Part shown: one piece after another, positions 16,619 through 25,219 of the stretch
How the letters are laid out: the number at the start of each line of letters is the position of its first letter
Numbering within the stretch: position 1 is the stretch's first letter
Assembly (NCBI GenBank): GCA_025782575.1
Contig: JALGYY010000017.1
Coordinates: forward strand, 423,892-487,891
DNA from: a bacterium
GTDB lineage: Bacteria > Orphanbacterota > Orphanbacteria > Orphanbacterales > Orphanbacteraceae
Direction: 5' to 3'
DNA length: 64,000 nucleotides
Notes under the pieces: model-generated
Database searches by the model: none
What the model was told of the DNA's origin: nothing
The model's input: only the letters and a program-made list of their open reading frames with translations
Translations under genes and position numbers: made by a program

Positions 16619-18178
16619 ATGATCCAGTTCGGAAGACAACTGATTGCAATCGGGCTCTTGGCCCTGATGGCCGTTCCCCTCCTCGCAGACACGCGACCGG
16701 TCGCCGACGCGGAAGCGTTTCGTCTGGAAGCGTCTGAACTGCTCACCACGACACTCCGGAATCTCGAGGTAGTGCCCGGCATCATCATCGCCGTAGTAAT
16801 AGGGGATGAGGTCGTCCTGGCCGAGGGGTACGGCACTGCCGATCGGGAGAACGGAGTCCCCTCGACCGGCGAGACTATTTACTACATCGCCTCGGCAACG
16901 AAACCCTTCACCGCGCTCACTTCCGCGATTCTTGATCATCGAGATGTAATCGATCTCGACGATCCGCTCTCAAAACATCTTCATGGTACGACTCTGAACC
17001 GGGCGCTCACACCCGACAAGGTCAGACTTCGTGATCTACTCAGCCATACGTCGGGAATCAACAACAATCCAATCGCCACCCGGCTTGCATTCACGGGCGA
17101 GCACGATCCAGCCACTCTCTGGTGGCTTCTTGGAAAGAGCGAGCCGATGGAAGACGCCCCTCTCGGCACGTTCCGATACACCAACGTCGGCTACAATATC
17201 ATAGGTATGATTCTGGACCGCGAAACCGAAAAGCCATGGCAGGATCTTCTGCGTGACGAAATCTTTCAGCCGCTCGGCATGCACCGCACAACGGCATATG
17301 CGTCGCTCCCGAAACGCGAAGGCTGGCCGCAGGCGGCACCCTATTTCGGACTCCACCCTGACGGAATCCAGCGCCTCTATCTGCAGAAAACTGACGAAAC
17401 AATGCAGTCCGCCGGTGGGATGATGACAACGGCAGAGGATCTCGCTCAGTTTCTCGAACTCCAGATGAATGACGGGAAAGTAGACGGGCACCAGATAGTC
17501 CCCGCGAGCGTGATCCGACGGACCCATGAAAAACTGGCTGACGTCGATGAAGGGCGACCGCCGTTTGGTCAGAGCGGATACGGACTCGGGTGGTCACATG
17601 GCAGTTGGCAGGACAAAACCGTGCTCTATCATAACGGTGGCTTTGCAGGATTTTTCTCGACGATTTCGTTTATGCCCGAAGCGGGGATCGGCGTAGCCGT
17701 TGTCACCAATGAAGCGGCCATGGGAGGTCGACTGGCAGGGGCAGCTTGTGGTTGGGCCTACGACTGGTGGCTCGACACCCCGGAGGAGGATCGGTCAGCC
17801 GAGGCCATGATCACGCAGTTTGCGGATATGCGATCGCAAATCGTCGAGCGCGTAGGAATTGACCTTGCGAAACGTGCCGAGCGAGAGTGGCAACTCTCAC
17901 GTCCCAGGGAGGCGTATGCCGGATCCTACATGAATGAGCTCTACGGCACTGTCGACATCGAACTTCAGGAAGGTGAACTGGCCGTCGCCATCGGCAATCT
18001 TCATTGCATTTCGACCCCTTACACCAAGCCCGAAACCATGCCCATCGAGCTTGTGCCCGGACAGGGCGAGGTAATCGCGTTCGAGCTGGCCGAGGGCCGG
18101 GTGGAGCGCCTCATCTGGGACGATGATGTCTTTCAGCGGGTAAAGGACACCGCCGCAACTGAAGCCGGTTACAAGTAG
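16619..18178 (+). CDS. Beta-lactamase-family (class C-like) serine hydrolase, exported
   Basis: A 519-residue exported enzyme with a signal peptide (residues 1-23, ending LLADT). It has the three penicillin-binding-protein motifs: S-x-x-K in 'ASATKPF', Y-x-N in 'YTNVGYN' and the K/H-x-G equivalent 'HNGGF'. The serine hydrolase domain covers about residues 40-390. A C-terminal beta domain of the DUF3471 kind, about 120 residues, follows. Family members are D-alanyl-D-alanine carboxypeptidases, esterases or aminopeptidases; true beta-lactam resistance cannot be assumed. GGGAGGTACC gives a strong ribosome site for the ATG at 16619. It lies just downstream of the AraC-type regulator. Confidence 0.9.
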   Translation: MIQFGRQLIAIGLLALMAVPLLADTRPVADAEAFRLEASELLTTTLRNLEVVPGIIIAVVIGDEVVLAEGYGTADRENGVPSTGETIYYIASATKPFTALTSAILDHRDVIDLDDPLSKHLHGTTLNRALTPDKVRLRDLLSHTSGINNNPIATRLAFTGEHDPATLWWLLGKSEPMEDAPLGTFRYTNVGYNIIGMILDRETEKPWQDLLRDEIFQPLGMHRTTAYASLPKREGWPQAAPYFGLHPDGIQRLYLQKTDETMQSAGGMMTTAEDLAQFLELQMNDGKVDGHQIVPASVIRRTHEKLADVDEGRPPFGQSGYGLGWSHGSWQDKTVLYHNGGFAGFFSTISFMPEAGIGVAVVTNEAAMGGRLAGAACGWAYDWWLDTPEEDRSAEAMITQFADMRSQIVERVGIDLAKRAEREWQLSRPREAYAGSYMNELYGTVDIELQEGELAVAIGNLHCISTPYTKPETMPIELVPGQGEVIAFELAEGRVERLIWDDDVFQRVKDTAATEAGYK

Positions 18179-18219
18179 GGTACTCGAATCAAACACCCTA
18201 CCCATAACCTGGCAGGCGA

Positions 18220-19224
18220 CTACGGAGTAATCGCTTTGGAATAGATTTTGAGTGCTCGGAGTGTGCCGAGAAACGAGACTCCATTACCAAAGTTGGCTAC
18301 GCTTACATTCCGGTCTTCCCCGTGTTGCAGCACCACCTCTTTCGAGGCGATCTCGATACCATCCAGGAAGAGTCGTGCCGTTGTGCCGTCGTATGTAACC
18401 GTTCCCTCGTGCCATGTGCCCGGCACATATTTCGTATCGGTCGGGACGGTGCCGCCGTTGTTGTACATGAGCGCCACGGTGCTGTCGGTCTGAAGCCGGA
18501 TCCCGATCCACCGCCAGGAATTTCCGCCGACGAAGGCGGGGTGAAACAAATTATCATAGTAGTCATCCACAAGGAATTGCGCGGAGATGGTGAAATTCCC
18601 GAGGTTGAAACCATCCAACTCGGGTGTTGTAGCATGGCTCCGATCCGGACTTCCGCTCCCGATGTAGACACCGTTACTGTAGATTCCGCCATCCTGGAAG
18701 GGGACATTAGTCAGCTGGAAGCCACTCTGGTTGCCCGTGACATCGATCGTATCGCTGACCAGCGGGTAATAGGCGAGCAGCCTGTTGTCCACGGTATCGG
18801 TTGATGCCATCACGACATTGGAGAGATCGGACCACTGGTCCTTGTCGTCACTTGTTCTGAGCGCAAGGTAGTATGTGCCGGCAAGCTGGAGCCCTCCTAC
18901 CGTAAACGTGTCCGTCTCGCCCGGCTCTCCCGGAACAGGTTCGCCCGTGACCGGGTGGGCGCTCTCCCAGTTTTCCTCGGTCAGTGCTGACGCCGACCAT
19001 CGAAGATCGTACTCGTTGACAGATGAGCGTTTCGACGGATCATCAGGCGCCTTCCATGTGAGAGTAATTGTCGTATCGTCCACAGCGATCGCCGCAAGAT
19101 CGCTTACGGTAGAAGGTGGATTGTCCGTCGTACCACCCGTAGGTCCGTCGTCATCTCCACATCCTGCGTACAGCAGGATCGCAAGCATCATGAAAATCGG
19201 ACCGCGATTCCAGCTCATCATCAA
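18220..19224 (-). CDS. Lipoprotein with fibronectin III and LamG-like domains
   Basis: A 334-residue surface-type lipoprotein. The signal peptide has a lipobox ending YAGC at about residue 22, followed by acidic GDDDGP, a typical linker. A fibronectin type III domain (about residues 38-142) begins 'PSTVSDLAAIAVDDTTITLTW', split here. A concanavalin A/LamG-like domain (about residues 150-330) carries 'LAYYPLVSDTIDVTG', 'FTISAQFLVDD', 'WHEGTVTYDGTTARLFLDG' in parts, and 'LGTLRALKIYSKAITP'. LamG domains bind carbohydrate or protein ligands; the ligand is unknown. Several start ATGs (MMMSW) are adjacent. It is divergent from an LVIVD-repeat protein, so both are probably envelope or extracellular. 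Confidence 0.85.
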   Translation of the reverse strand: MMMSWNRGPIFMMLAILLYAGCGDDDGPTGGTTDNPPSTVSDLAAIAVDDTTITLTWKAPDDPSKRSSVNEYDLRWSASALTEENWESAHPVTGEPVPGEPGETDTFTVGGLQLAGTYYLALRTSDDKDQWSDLSNVVMASTDTVDNRLLAYYPLVSDTIDVTGNQSGFQLTNVPFQDGGIYSNGVYIGSGSPDRSHATTPELDGFNLGNFTISAQFLVDDYYDNLFHPAFVGGNSWRWIGIRLQTDSTVALMYNNGGTVPTDTKYVPGTWHEGTVTYDGTTARLFLDGIEIASKEVVLQHGEDRNVSVANFGNGVSFLGTLRALKIYSKAITP

Positions 19225-19404
19225 GCACTCTCCCTTTCAATGGTCAACACACAATTAATGGCCGGGAGCATTATCCACGCCCCGCAGATCAGAATCAATA
19301 CCGTTATCTGTGAACCGGATGTACAACAATCAGAAGATTCGTACTCCCCTGAGCAAGTTTCCCCGTAAAAACCCTCCTCCTGCCAGCTCAGCCAAACCAA
19401 TCCT

Positions 19405-19413
19405 TGGTATAAT
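19405..19413 (+). promoter_or_regulatory. Extended -10 promoter of the LVIVD protein gene
   Basis: TGG-TATAAT is a consensus extended -10. No good -35 is present, which such promoters do not need. Transcription would start near 19420, about 57 bases before the ATG at 19477. Confidence 0.55.
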
Positions 19414-19476
19414 TGGAGCAATTGTCTCCTCTACCACGATCGCCCTGTGTTGCTTATGAAAAAGCCGGAGGGAAGT

Positions 19477-20625
19477 ATGCACCCGAAGCTAAGCCTGCTT
19501 GCGATAATCGTATGCATTGTCCTGTTGTCACCCGCTGACATTAGGGCGGCCGACAGTCTGAGCTGTAACATGAATCTGCTATCCAATGTCGATACGAGGC
19601 CTAACGGCTATATCGACTGCTGGGGATTCGCCTCAGGCGGTGACGAGTACGCGATCCTCGCCTACAAAAGCGGCACGATTTTTTATCGTGTCACAGACCC
19701 GGTCAATCCTGTCGAGGTCGGATTCATGCCGGGTATCGCCACTAACTGGCGAGACATCAAGACCCACGGCGACTATGCGTATATCGTCACTGATTTTTTT
19801 GGCGGAAATATGCAGATCGTCGACATATCGAACCCGGAGAGCGTATTCCTCGCGAACACCTGGACCGGGATCTTTACGGCTCATAACGCCTTTCTTGATT
19901 CCGCTACTTCGCGGCTTTATGTGCTGGGGTCTGATCTCGGGAGCGGAGGACTCCGCATTCTCGACATCGGGACTGATCCTTTGAACCCGGTCGAGATCGG
20001 CTCGTGGGAAACGCGATACATTCACGATATTTATGTAGAAAATGATACTGCGTACGCCGCTTGTTATAACGCACAGGAGTTTTGGATTCTCGACGTCTCT
20101 GATCCGGCGAACATCGTCGATCTCGCTTCGGTAAACTACGGACATGGTTGTCACAGCACCTGGCTGATCGAAGACGATCACAACTATCTGCTGACTACAG
20201 ATGAGGAGAATCGCGGTCGGATCCGCTGCTGGGATATCAGCGACGTCACCAATATTACGCAGGTCTCAAGATACCGAAACCCCGGCCAATGGTTTACAGT
20301 CCACAACGTCTTCGTCGTCGGGAGCATGGCCTATATTTCCTACTATCAGGAAGGAATTCGTATGGTCGACTTCACGGATCCATTGAATCCGGTGGAAGTC
20401 GGTTTCTATGACACCCGTCCGGTCGAGGATGCCACTCTCTTCACGGGTGCATTCGGCGTCTACCCGTATCTGCCTTCCGGTAACATTATTGCCAGTGACA
20501 TGGTGACCGGGCTCTACATGCTGGAGATGGACCCCGTAGTCACCGGCGTAGGCGAGACGGCCGGATTTCTGCCCCGCCTCGCCACGGAAACGACCTGTCG
20601 ATCTTCGGCCCGAGCGGCCGCCTGA
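19477..20625 (+). CDS. Secreted LVIVD-repeat (beta-propeller) protein, C-terminus frameshifted
   Basis: The ATG at 19477 has a near-perfect GGAGGGAAG site, so it is preferred over ATGs at 19447 and 19456. The product has a signal peptide (to about residue 25). At least six LVIVD-type repeats follow, with motifs such as 'MQIVDISNPESVF', 'LRILDIGTDPLNPVEIGSWE', 'FWILDVSDPANIVDLASV' and 'IRMVDFTDPLNPVEVGFYD'. These repeats form propellers in secreted proteins of FCB-group and related bacteria; partners are unknown. In this frame the last dozen residues (TTCRSSARAAA) are junk. The expected FlgD-like C-terminal domain is readable in another frame from 20589 to 20783. The gene therefore carries an indel, probably with a short deletion, near 20590. 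Confidence 0.82.
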   Translation: MHPKLSLLAIIVCIVLLSPADIRAADSLSCNMNLLSNVDTRPNGYIDCWGFASGGDEYAILAYKSGTIFYRVTDPVNPVEVGFMPGIATNWRDIKTHGDYAYIVTDFFGGNMQIVDISNPESVFLANTWTGIFTAHNAFLDSATSRLYVLGSDLGSGGLRILDIGTDPLNPVEIGSWETRYIHDIYVENDTAYAACYNAQEFWILDVSDPANIVDLASVNYGHGCHSTWLIEDDHNYLLTTDEENRGRIRCWDISDVTNITQVSRYRNPGQWFTVHNVFVVGSMAYISYYQEGIRMVDFTDPLNPVEVGFYDTRPVEDATLFTGAFGVYPYLPSGNIIASDMVTGLYMLEMDPVVTGVGETAGFLPRLATETTCRSSARAAA

Positions 20626-20783
20626 TCCGGAATCTAATCCGCGGCCCGGAGTCAAGAGGGGAACATTCGGTTGTGTGGGACGGCCGAGATAACCGTGGCG
20701 AAAACGCGGCGAGCGGCGTCTACTTCTACCGTCTGAACACGGATGACACCGCCATCTCCCGCAAGCTCCATCTCGTCCGCTGA
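20589..20783 (+). pseudogene. Out-of-frame FlgD-Ig-like tail of the LVIVD protein
   Basis: In the third frame this stretch encodes 'NDLSIFGPSGRLIRNL', 'GEHSVVWDGRDNRG' and 'ASGVYFYRLNTDD', then a basic end at a TGA (20781-20783). This is the standard FlgD-Ig-like C-terminal module found on secreted proteins of this bacterial group and often linked to sorting. It has no start of its own and lacks the usual preceding NPFNP segment. It is the missing C-terminus of the upstream gene after a frame disruption. Confidence 0.65.
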
Positions 20784-20809
20784 TACCAAACGGGAGTGGA
20801 GTCTTTGCG

Positions 20810-20845
20810 CAGGCGGGGAGGAGATTCCTTCCCGCCTGTTGTGTT
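20810..20845 (+). terminator. Rho-independent terminator after the LVIVD gene
   Basis: CAGGCGGG (20810-20817) pairs with CCCGCCTG (20831-20838), extended inward by AGGA/TCCT. The stem is followed by TTGTGTTCC. It sits 27 bases after the out-of-frame stop at 20783, which supports the idea that the original gene ended there. Confidence 0.6.
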
Positions 20846-20970
20846 CCTACTTGTACGGCATTTGATTCTTACGTCCGGATGAGGGGGAAGCACTCACACC
20901 CCCCGTTTCGTGGTAAGCTGGCACAGGTTCTGAGGCTCATGCTACTGGTCGCCGGCCCCCGGAGGATCTC

Positions 20971-21744
20971 ATGCCCCCCGACACTCCTGCAGAAAACTGT
21001 GTTTACTGCGCCCGCCACTTGAACGAGCTGGAGCAGCATTTCGGCGACATCTGCTTTGACGTGCCATGTATCGAGAAGCGCCCTGAGATCGACTGGGGCG
21101 AAAAGCGTTCCGAATTGGCGAAGCATCTGGAAATACAAAGTCCCGAGTCTTTTCCGGTCGTTCTTGTCCCCCATCAGGAGAGGAATCCGGCCCCCCTTCC
21201 CGATGAACGCATAGCGAGTTTCCGAAACCACCTCGAAACCGTGGTCCGCAATGCACTCGATCCTGACTTCGAATATGATGACCTGACTCTGTTGGCCCAG
21301 AACCTGACCCCGGAGAGTATCGGATTCCCGCCCGGACTGACCAGCTGGATGGGACGGATCTGCACCGCCTGCCGGGGCCAATGCTGCGAGGCTGGTGGCG
21401 ACACGGCATTTCTTGATGTACCGACACTCAAGCGATTCGCCGCTCGACATCAGGAGATGAGCGCCGACCGGATTGTCGATTCCTATATGAGCAAACTTCC
21501 CGACCGGAATCTGGAAGGGGCGTGCGTCTATCAATCCGAAACCGGGTGCGCCCTCCCAAGGGAGGACCGCGCCGCGATCTGCAACTCTTACGAATGCGCC
21601 GGCCTCCGGACAGCCCGCCGGAACTGGGAGAGGTCCGGGACCGAGCAAGCTTTCGTTCTCGAGGAAGATGAGGAGATCGAGGATAAGGGGAAACGCCTAA
21701 TGGGCGCCTCTTTCGTCTGGCTTGACGAGCTTAAGCGGCTCTAA
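20971..21744 (+). CDS. YkgJ-like cysteine-cluster protein
   Basis: A 257-residue protein with no membrane segment and two cysteine regions. The N-terminus has 'CVYCARHL' and later 'ICFDVPC', a likely zinc site. The C-terminal half resembles the YkgJ/UPF0153 Fe-S or zinc cluster family: 'CTACRGQCCEAGGD', 'GACVYQSETGCALP' and 'AAICNSYECAGLR'. This gives a C-x2-C-x3-CC start and several downstream Cys. Binding of an iron-sulfur cluster or zinc is inferred from spacing; the reaction is unknown for the family. It is transcribed alone after a terminator. Confidence 0.72.
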   Translation: MPPDTPAENCVYCARHLNELEQHFGDICFDVPCIEKRPEIDWGEKRSELAKHLEIQSPESFPVVLVPHQERNPAPLPDERIASFRNHLETVVRNALDPDFEYDDLTLLAQNLTPESIGFPPGLTSWMGRICTACRGQCCEAGGDTAFLDVPTLKRFAARHQEMSADRIVDSYMSKLPDRNLEGACVYQSETGCALPREDRAAICNSYECAGLRTARRNWERSGTEQAFVLEEDEEIEDKGKRLMGASFVWLDELKRL

Positions 21745-21805
21745 TTCTGCAAAGGTCACTGTTTCGGGCCTTCCCGATCCGCCCCGAATTCCCTCTCCCG
21801 TTCAT

Positions 21806-21834
21806 TTGACGAATTCTTTCGTCACTTTCTGAAT
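21806..21834 (+). promoter_or_regulatory. Promoter of the BlaI/M56 operon
   Basis: A TTGACG -35 (21806-21811) is followed after 17 bases by CTGAAT (21829-21834), a weak -10. The whole spacer is occupied by the dyad at 21807-21824. Three GAATTC hexamers (21786, 21811, 21831) also fall around it. Confidence 0.4.
21807..21824. promoter_or_regulatory. Palindromic operator for the BlaI-type repressor
   Basis: TGACGAA-TTCT-TTCGTCA is a perfect 7-base inverted repeat with a 4-base spacer, placed between the -35 and -10 upstream of the BlaI-type gene. BlaI/MecI dimers bind dyads in their own promoters. The half-site here differs from the TACA/TGTA core of staphylococcal operators. Binding is inferred from position and symmetry. 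Confidence 0.6.
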
Positions 21835-21855
21835 TCCGATCGTCTTCTCTCCTTA

Positions 21856-21887
21856 GGGGGGCAATCCGCGGCGGAAACCGGCCCCCC
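21856..21887 (+). other. GC-rich leader hairpin before the BlaI-type gene
   Basis: GGGGGGC (21856-21862) pairs with GCCCCCC (21881-21887) across an 18-base loop. It ends a few bases before the AGGGAGAAGAGG ribosome site. There is no T tract. It could modulate translation or stability of the regulator message. Confidence 0.45.
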
Positions 21888-21899
21888 AGGGAGAAGAGG

Positions 21900-22289
21900 A
21901 TGGCACCGAGACAGCCGGGAATACCGACCGAAGGGGAACTGGAGATCCTGGGCGCCCTCTGGCGGCTCGGACCGGCGACGGTTCGTGAGGTCCTCCACGA
22001 TCTGCAGCGGGCCCGGGAAATCGGCTACACCACGGTCCTGAAGCAGATGCAGATCATGTTCGAAAAGAAGCTTCTAGAAAGAGATGAGTCTGTCCGCCCC
22101 CAGATCTACACCACCGTTCGGAGTGAGAAGCAGGTACAGAAAAAGCTCGTCGGTGATCTTCTGGACCGCGCGTTTCATGGATCGCCGGGGAACCTGATCC
22201 TCCAGGCATTGTCGACAAAAAGGGCGAGCCAGGAAGAGCGAAGAAGAATAAGAGAACTGCTCGATCGACTGGAAGGGGAATCAGGATGA
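21900..22289 (+). CDS. BlaI/MecI/CopY family transcriptional repressor
   Basis: A 129-residue winged-helix repressor of the penicillinase-repressor family: 'PTEGELEILGALWRLGPATVREVLHDL' (quoted in part) and 'GYTTVLKQMQIMFEKKLLERDE'. The wing and C-terminal dimerisation helix follow ('SKRASQEERRRIRELLDRLEGE'-like end). AGGGAGAAGAGG precedes the ATG. The stop codon overlaps the ATG of the next gene (ATGATG/TGA at 22286-22289), so repressor and protease are translationally coupled, as for blaI-blaR1. In that system the M56 protease inactivates the repressor by cleavage after a signal. A perfect dyad in the promoter suggests autorepression. Confidence 0.92.
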   Translation: MAPRQPGIPTEGELEILGALWRLGPATVREVLHDLQRAREIGYTTVLKQMQIMFEKKLLERDESVRPQIYTTVRSEKQVQKKLVGDLLDRAFHGSPGNLILQALSTKRASQEERRRIRELLDRLEGESG

Positions 22290-23709
22290 TGGCATTGCTC
22301 GGGGAAAATCTGCCCATTCTGCTCAGCTCATCCTTGCTCCAGAGGCTCGGCATCGCCCCCTTCTTGAATCGCTCGGCCAAAGCGCGGCTATCGGACTGGC
22401 AGCCGCGGCTGCTCTGGCGATCATCCCCGCGCGGTATTCGAACATCCGGTACAATCTAAGCGTGGCCGCGCTCTTCGCCATGCTGGCCACGCCGGTCATA
22501 ACATTCATTACGAGTTCCGGCACCGGCCTCCCTTCACGGGTGACCCCGATCTGGAGCGGGGCCCAGCAGCTGATTACTCCCTTCACCGGCTTGGATTCCG
22601 TCTCACTCACCGTCTGGACAGCCGCCGTCTGGGTTGTGGGAGCGACCTTCTTCGCGTCGAGACTTCTCCTCCGGTGGCTTCGCGCCGAGTATCTCAGACG
22701 GACGGGTCTGACCCAGGTGCCGGAGCAGATTCAAAGCCTAGCGAACAGGATCGCGACCCGCCTCGGCGTCAGACGCACATTCCGCCTCGTTCAGTCGGCG
22801 CTGACGGAGGTCCCCGCAGTGATCGGGTGGTTCCGGCCGGTCATTCTGATTCCCGTCGGCCTGCTGGAGAGGATCCCCCTCGTTCACGTCCGCGCTCTGC
22901 TGGCACACGAGCTGGCTCACATCAAACGAAACGACTATCTCGTTAATCTGCTTCAGACAATTGTGGATATCACCCTCTTCTATCATCCTGCGGCCTGGTG
23001 GCTCTCCGGGAGGATCCGGGAAGAGCGGGAGTACTGCTGTGATGACATCGCCGCGTCCCTATCCGGCGATTCGCTCGAATACGCACGGGCTCTCATGGAG
23101 CTCGAAGACTCCAGGCACAGGCCGGCCGAGCCGGTTATCGCATTGACAGGAGGTTCTCTAATGAATCGTGTACAAAGAATCGTCGGTAATCGTCATGCTT
23201 CACGCGGATCGATCGCGGCCCTGCTCGCGATTGCCATCACGGGCATAGTCGTCTCCACCGGCGTCGCGGCTGTCGTGGAGAAGCATTCTCTTGTAAGAGG
23301 ACACAACCTGTCCGGTGCCCACGAGCTACGGGAACTGGCGGTGGCACAGCGCAATCTGAAAAGTCATCAGGGGGCGATCAAGAAACTACGATTCAATCTA
23401 CAAGGCCTTCATAACAGAGTCATCGATTTGAGAAGCGGCCGCTCGCCGATCATTATCGATGACATGGAAATCGCGCCGATACCTCCGCTGCCACCGGACG
23501 TAGACATCTTCTTCCTCGACGATCAGGATGCTGTGCACGACATCAGGATCGATAGAGACCATGCGTTCAGTTGGAAGGGGCGTCACCCCGATTCCGCTCT
23601 ACATGAAATCGGACTGAAAATGATGACCGGCAGTATTTCGATCGATGACGCAATCGAGAAGCTAAAAGAACCGAAGAAAGAAAAAGAAGAGCAGCAAGAA
23701 AAGAAGTAG
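22286..23709 (+). CDS. M56 family (BlaR1-like) membrane metallopeptidase, one frameshift near the N-terminus
   Basis: The protease partner of the BlaI-type repressor. The zinc motif is 'LLAHELAHIKRND' (HExxH), with the third ligand region 'IREEREYCCDDIA'. There are several N-terminal transmembrane helices and one before the C-terminal tail (around 'GSIAALLAIAITGIVVSTGVAA', cut). The first ATG at 22286 reads MMALLGENLPILL and then loses frame. Adding one C to the CCCCC run at 22356-22360 gives 'GIAPLLESLGQSAAIGLA', joining smoothly to the long frame, which otherwise first shows an ATG at 22462. The C-terminal periplasmic part (about 130 residues, acidic and coiled) is not a penicillin-binding domain, so the signal is not necessarily a beta-lactam. 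The tail ends in KEKEEQQEKK. Confidence 0.85.
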
Positions 23710-23742
23710 GACAGTCGTGGGGCGCCCGCCCAGGGATGAGAG

Positions 23743-24399
23743 CTACTTCCCGATAGCGGGGCGCCCGGTCTCCCGCCGCCACTCATTCAGATAGGTGCGC
23801 CACCAGCGTGCCTTTTCGAGGCTCGGATCGTACTCTCCTCCGGGCATCAGATACTCCATCTGGCCCGGATGAGTCATGCCCATCCATTCACGGAACTCGT
23901 CCAGCCGGTCCGAGCGTTTCTCGCGCTCACTTTCTGATTCGATCAGAATTCCCTCGATCAGACCGTTCGCATCGAAGTAATAGGTTACGCGATAGTGCGA
24001 CGGGGAGCGTTCAATCAGTCTGAAATAATCATTGGTCTCCGTAACGAGCGCGGTGACCTGATTTCCCTCAGCGACAAACTCGCCCGCTTCCCCGGACGCC
24101 TGGAAGAACTCATCCCACTCCGCCCAGGGGCCTCCCCCGGATTCATGATCGATCTTCTTGCCCTCCCCCGTTTTCTCTTCGAACCAGATTCGAGGGGAGG
24201 GCGAAAGAAACCGGGCGGCCGTCCGAGAGTCATCCGCTGCACGGGCGGCACGGTACTCGAGGACATCCTGGACGAGCGTTCGGCTGCTCGAACAGGACAT
24301 GAGAAGAGCGAAAGCGCCCCAGATAACGGCGCAAAGCAAAACAAGACGAGCATGGTTCGCCCGCCTTGTTCGGCGATCAGATAACATCGATAGACTCAT
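23743..24399 (-). CDS. Putative lipoprotein of unknown function
   Basis: A protein of about 218 residues starting at the ATG 24399, which overlaps the dodecin stop codon (TGATG). The signal peptide has the core 'LVLLCAVIWGAFALLM' and lipobox LMSC, followed by SSS. The mature part ('YRAARAADDSRTAARFLSP', 'FVAEGNQVTALVTETNDYF', 'YFDANGLIEGILI') has an NTF2/SnoaL-like flavour, with a predicted cone-shaped fold. That is a pattern judgement and not a firm assignment. It is probably co-transcribed with dodecin. It is convergent with the M56 gene. Function is unknown; location is the inner face of the outer membrane or the periplasmic face of the inner membrane. Confidence 0.7.
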   Translation of the reverse strand: MSLSMLSDRRTRRANHARLVLLCAVIWGAFALLMSCSSSRTLVQDVLEYRAARAADDSRTAARFLSPSPRIWFEEKTGEGKKIDHESGGGPWAEWDEFFQASGEAGEFVAEGNQVTALVTETNDYFRLIERSPSHYRVTYYFDANGLIEGILIESESEREKRSDRLDEFREWMGMTHPGQMEYLMPGGEYDPSLEKARWWRTYLNEWRRETGRPAIGK

Positions 24400-24608
24400 C
24401 AATTGTCCAGGGTGAATCCGACCTTGATTACTACCTGCCATTCGGTGACCTTGCCTTCGTTGATGTGGCCTCGGGTCTCGACGACCTGGAGCCACCGCAT
24501 GTTGCGCACGGACTTGCCGGCAAGGTTTACGGCGGTCTGGACCGCTTCTTCAATCGAAGTCGGCGATGTACCGACCAGCTCCACGAGCTTGTATACATTG
24601 TCAGACAT
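24399..24608 (-). CDS. Dodecin (flavin-binding)
   Basis: A complete 69-residue dodecin: '[22 protein letters not shown]', then '[16 protein letters not shown]' with the Trp that stacks on the flavin ring, then '[14 protein letters not shown]' (quoted in pieces). Dodecins form hollow dodecamers that store or buffer flavins in the cytoplasm. AGGAGGTACT-type ribosome sequence precedes the start. It lies 26 bases after bioY and overlaps the next gene by three bases, giving a bioY-dodecin-lipoprotein transcription unit. Confidence 0.92.
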   Translation of the reverse strand: MSDNVYKLVELVGTSPTSIEEAVQTAVNLAGKSVRNMRWLQVVETRGHINEGKVTEWQVVIKVGFTLDN

Positions 24609-24634
24609 TCAGTACCTCCTCCCGCGTCACGGGA

Positions 24635-25219
24635 TTATCGCGATGAACGCCGGCCGATCAATTTCCATCCCGCGGGAAGAAGAGCAGCCGCCAGTAGAAT
24701 CTTTGCAACCGCTCCGGGTAAGAACGGGAAGCAACCGAGTGCAAGAGCACTTCCGAGTCCGGTGAAGGGGCAAAGCCACGTCACACCAAAGAAAAGAATG
24801 ACAGCCGTGCCGGCGGTCATGGAAACTACAGAAGACCAGAGCCTTCGATCCATCCCCCGCTCGGAGAGATAACCGACAAGCCAGGCCGCGGCGATGAACC
24901 CGACCAGATAGCCCCCTGTAGGTCCCAAGAGAATGGCGGGCCCGACCTTGCCGAGAGCGAAGACCGGAAGTCCGGCGATTCCCTCGACTACATAGGTCAG
25001 CAGGGCGAGAGCGCCGCGCCGGCTGCCGAGCAGAGCGCCCACCAGGAGGACACCGAATGTCTGTCCTGTAACCGGTACCGGGCTGAAAGGAAGCGGGATC
25101 GCCACCTGGGCACAGAGAGCGACAAGGACGCTCCCCGCCAGAATGAGCCCGATATTGTATGCTGCGGAGCGACGCCCGCTTGCCGGCGCCCATGCGTCTG
25201 CATAAGTCGTGTAGGTCAT
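24635..25219 (-). CDS. bioY: Biotin transporter BioY (ECF S component)
   Basis: A 194-residue membrane protein with about six hydrophobic helices. It carries the BioY signatures: 'VPVTGQTFGVLLVGALLGSRRG' (part), the 'YVVEGIAGLPVF' segment, and 'GPTGGYLVGFIAAAWLVG'. BioY takes up biotin alone or with the shared ATPase and transmembrane subunits EcfA and EcfT, which are not in this window. Two possible starts lie close together; MTYTTYADAW at 25219 is kept. No biotin-repressor box was recognised upstream. The downstream dodecin is unrelated metabolically except that both handle a cofactor. Confidence 0.92.
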   Translation of the reverse strand: MTYTTYADAWAPASGRRSAAYNIGLILAGSVLVALCAQVAIPLPFSPVPVTGQTFGVLLVGALLGSRRGALALLTYVVEGIAGLPVFALGKVGPAILLGPTGGYLVGFIAAAWLVGYLSERGMDRRLWSSVVSMTAGTAVILFFGVTWLCPFTGLGSALALGCFPFLPGAVAKILLAAALLPAGWKLIGRRSSR

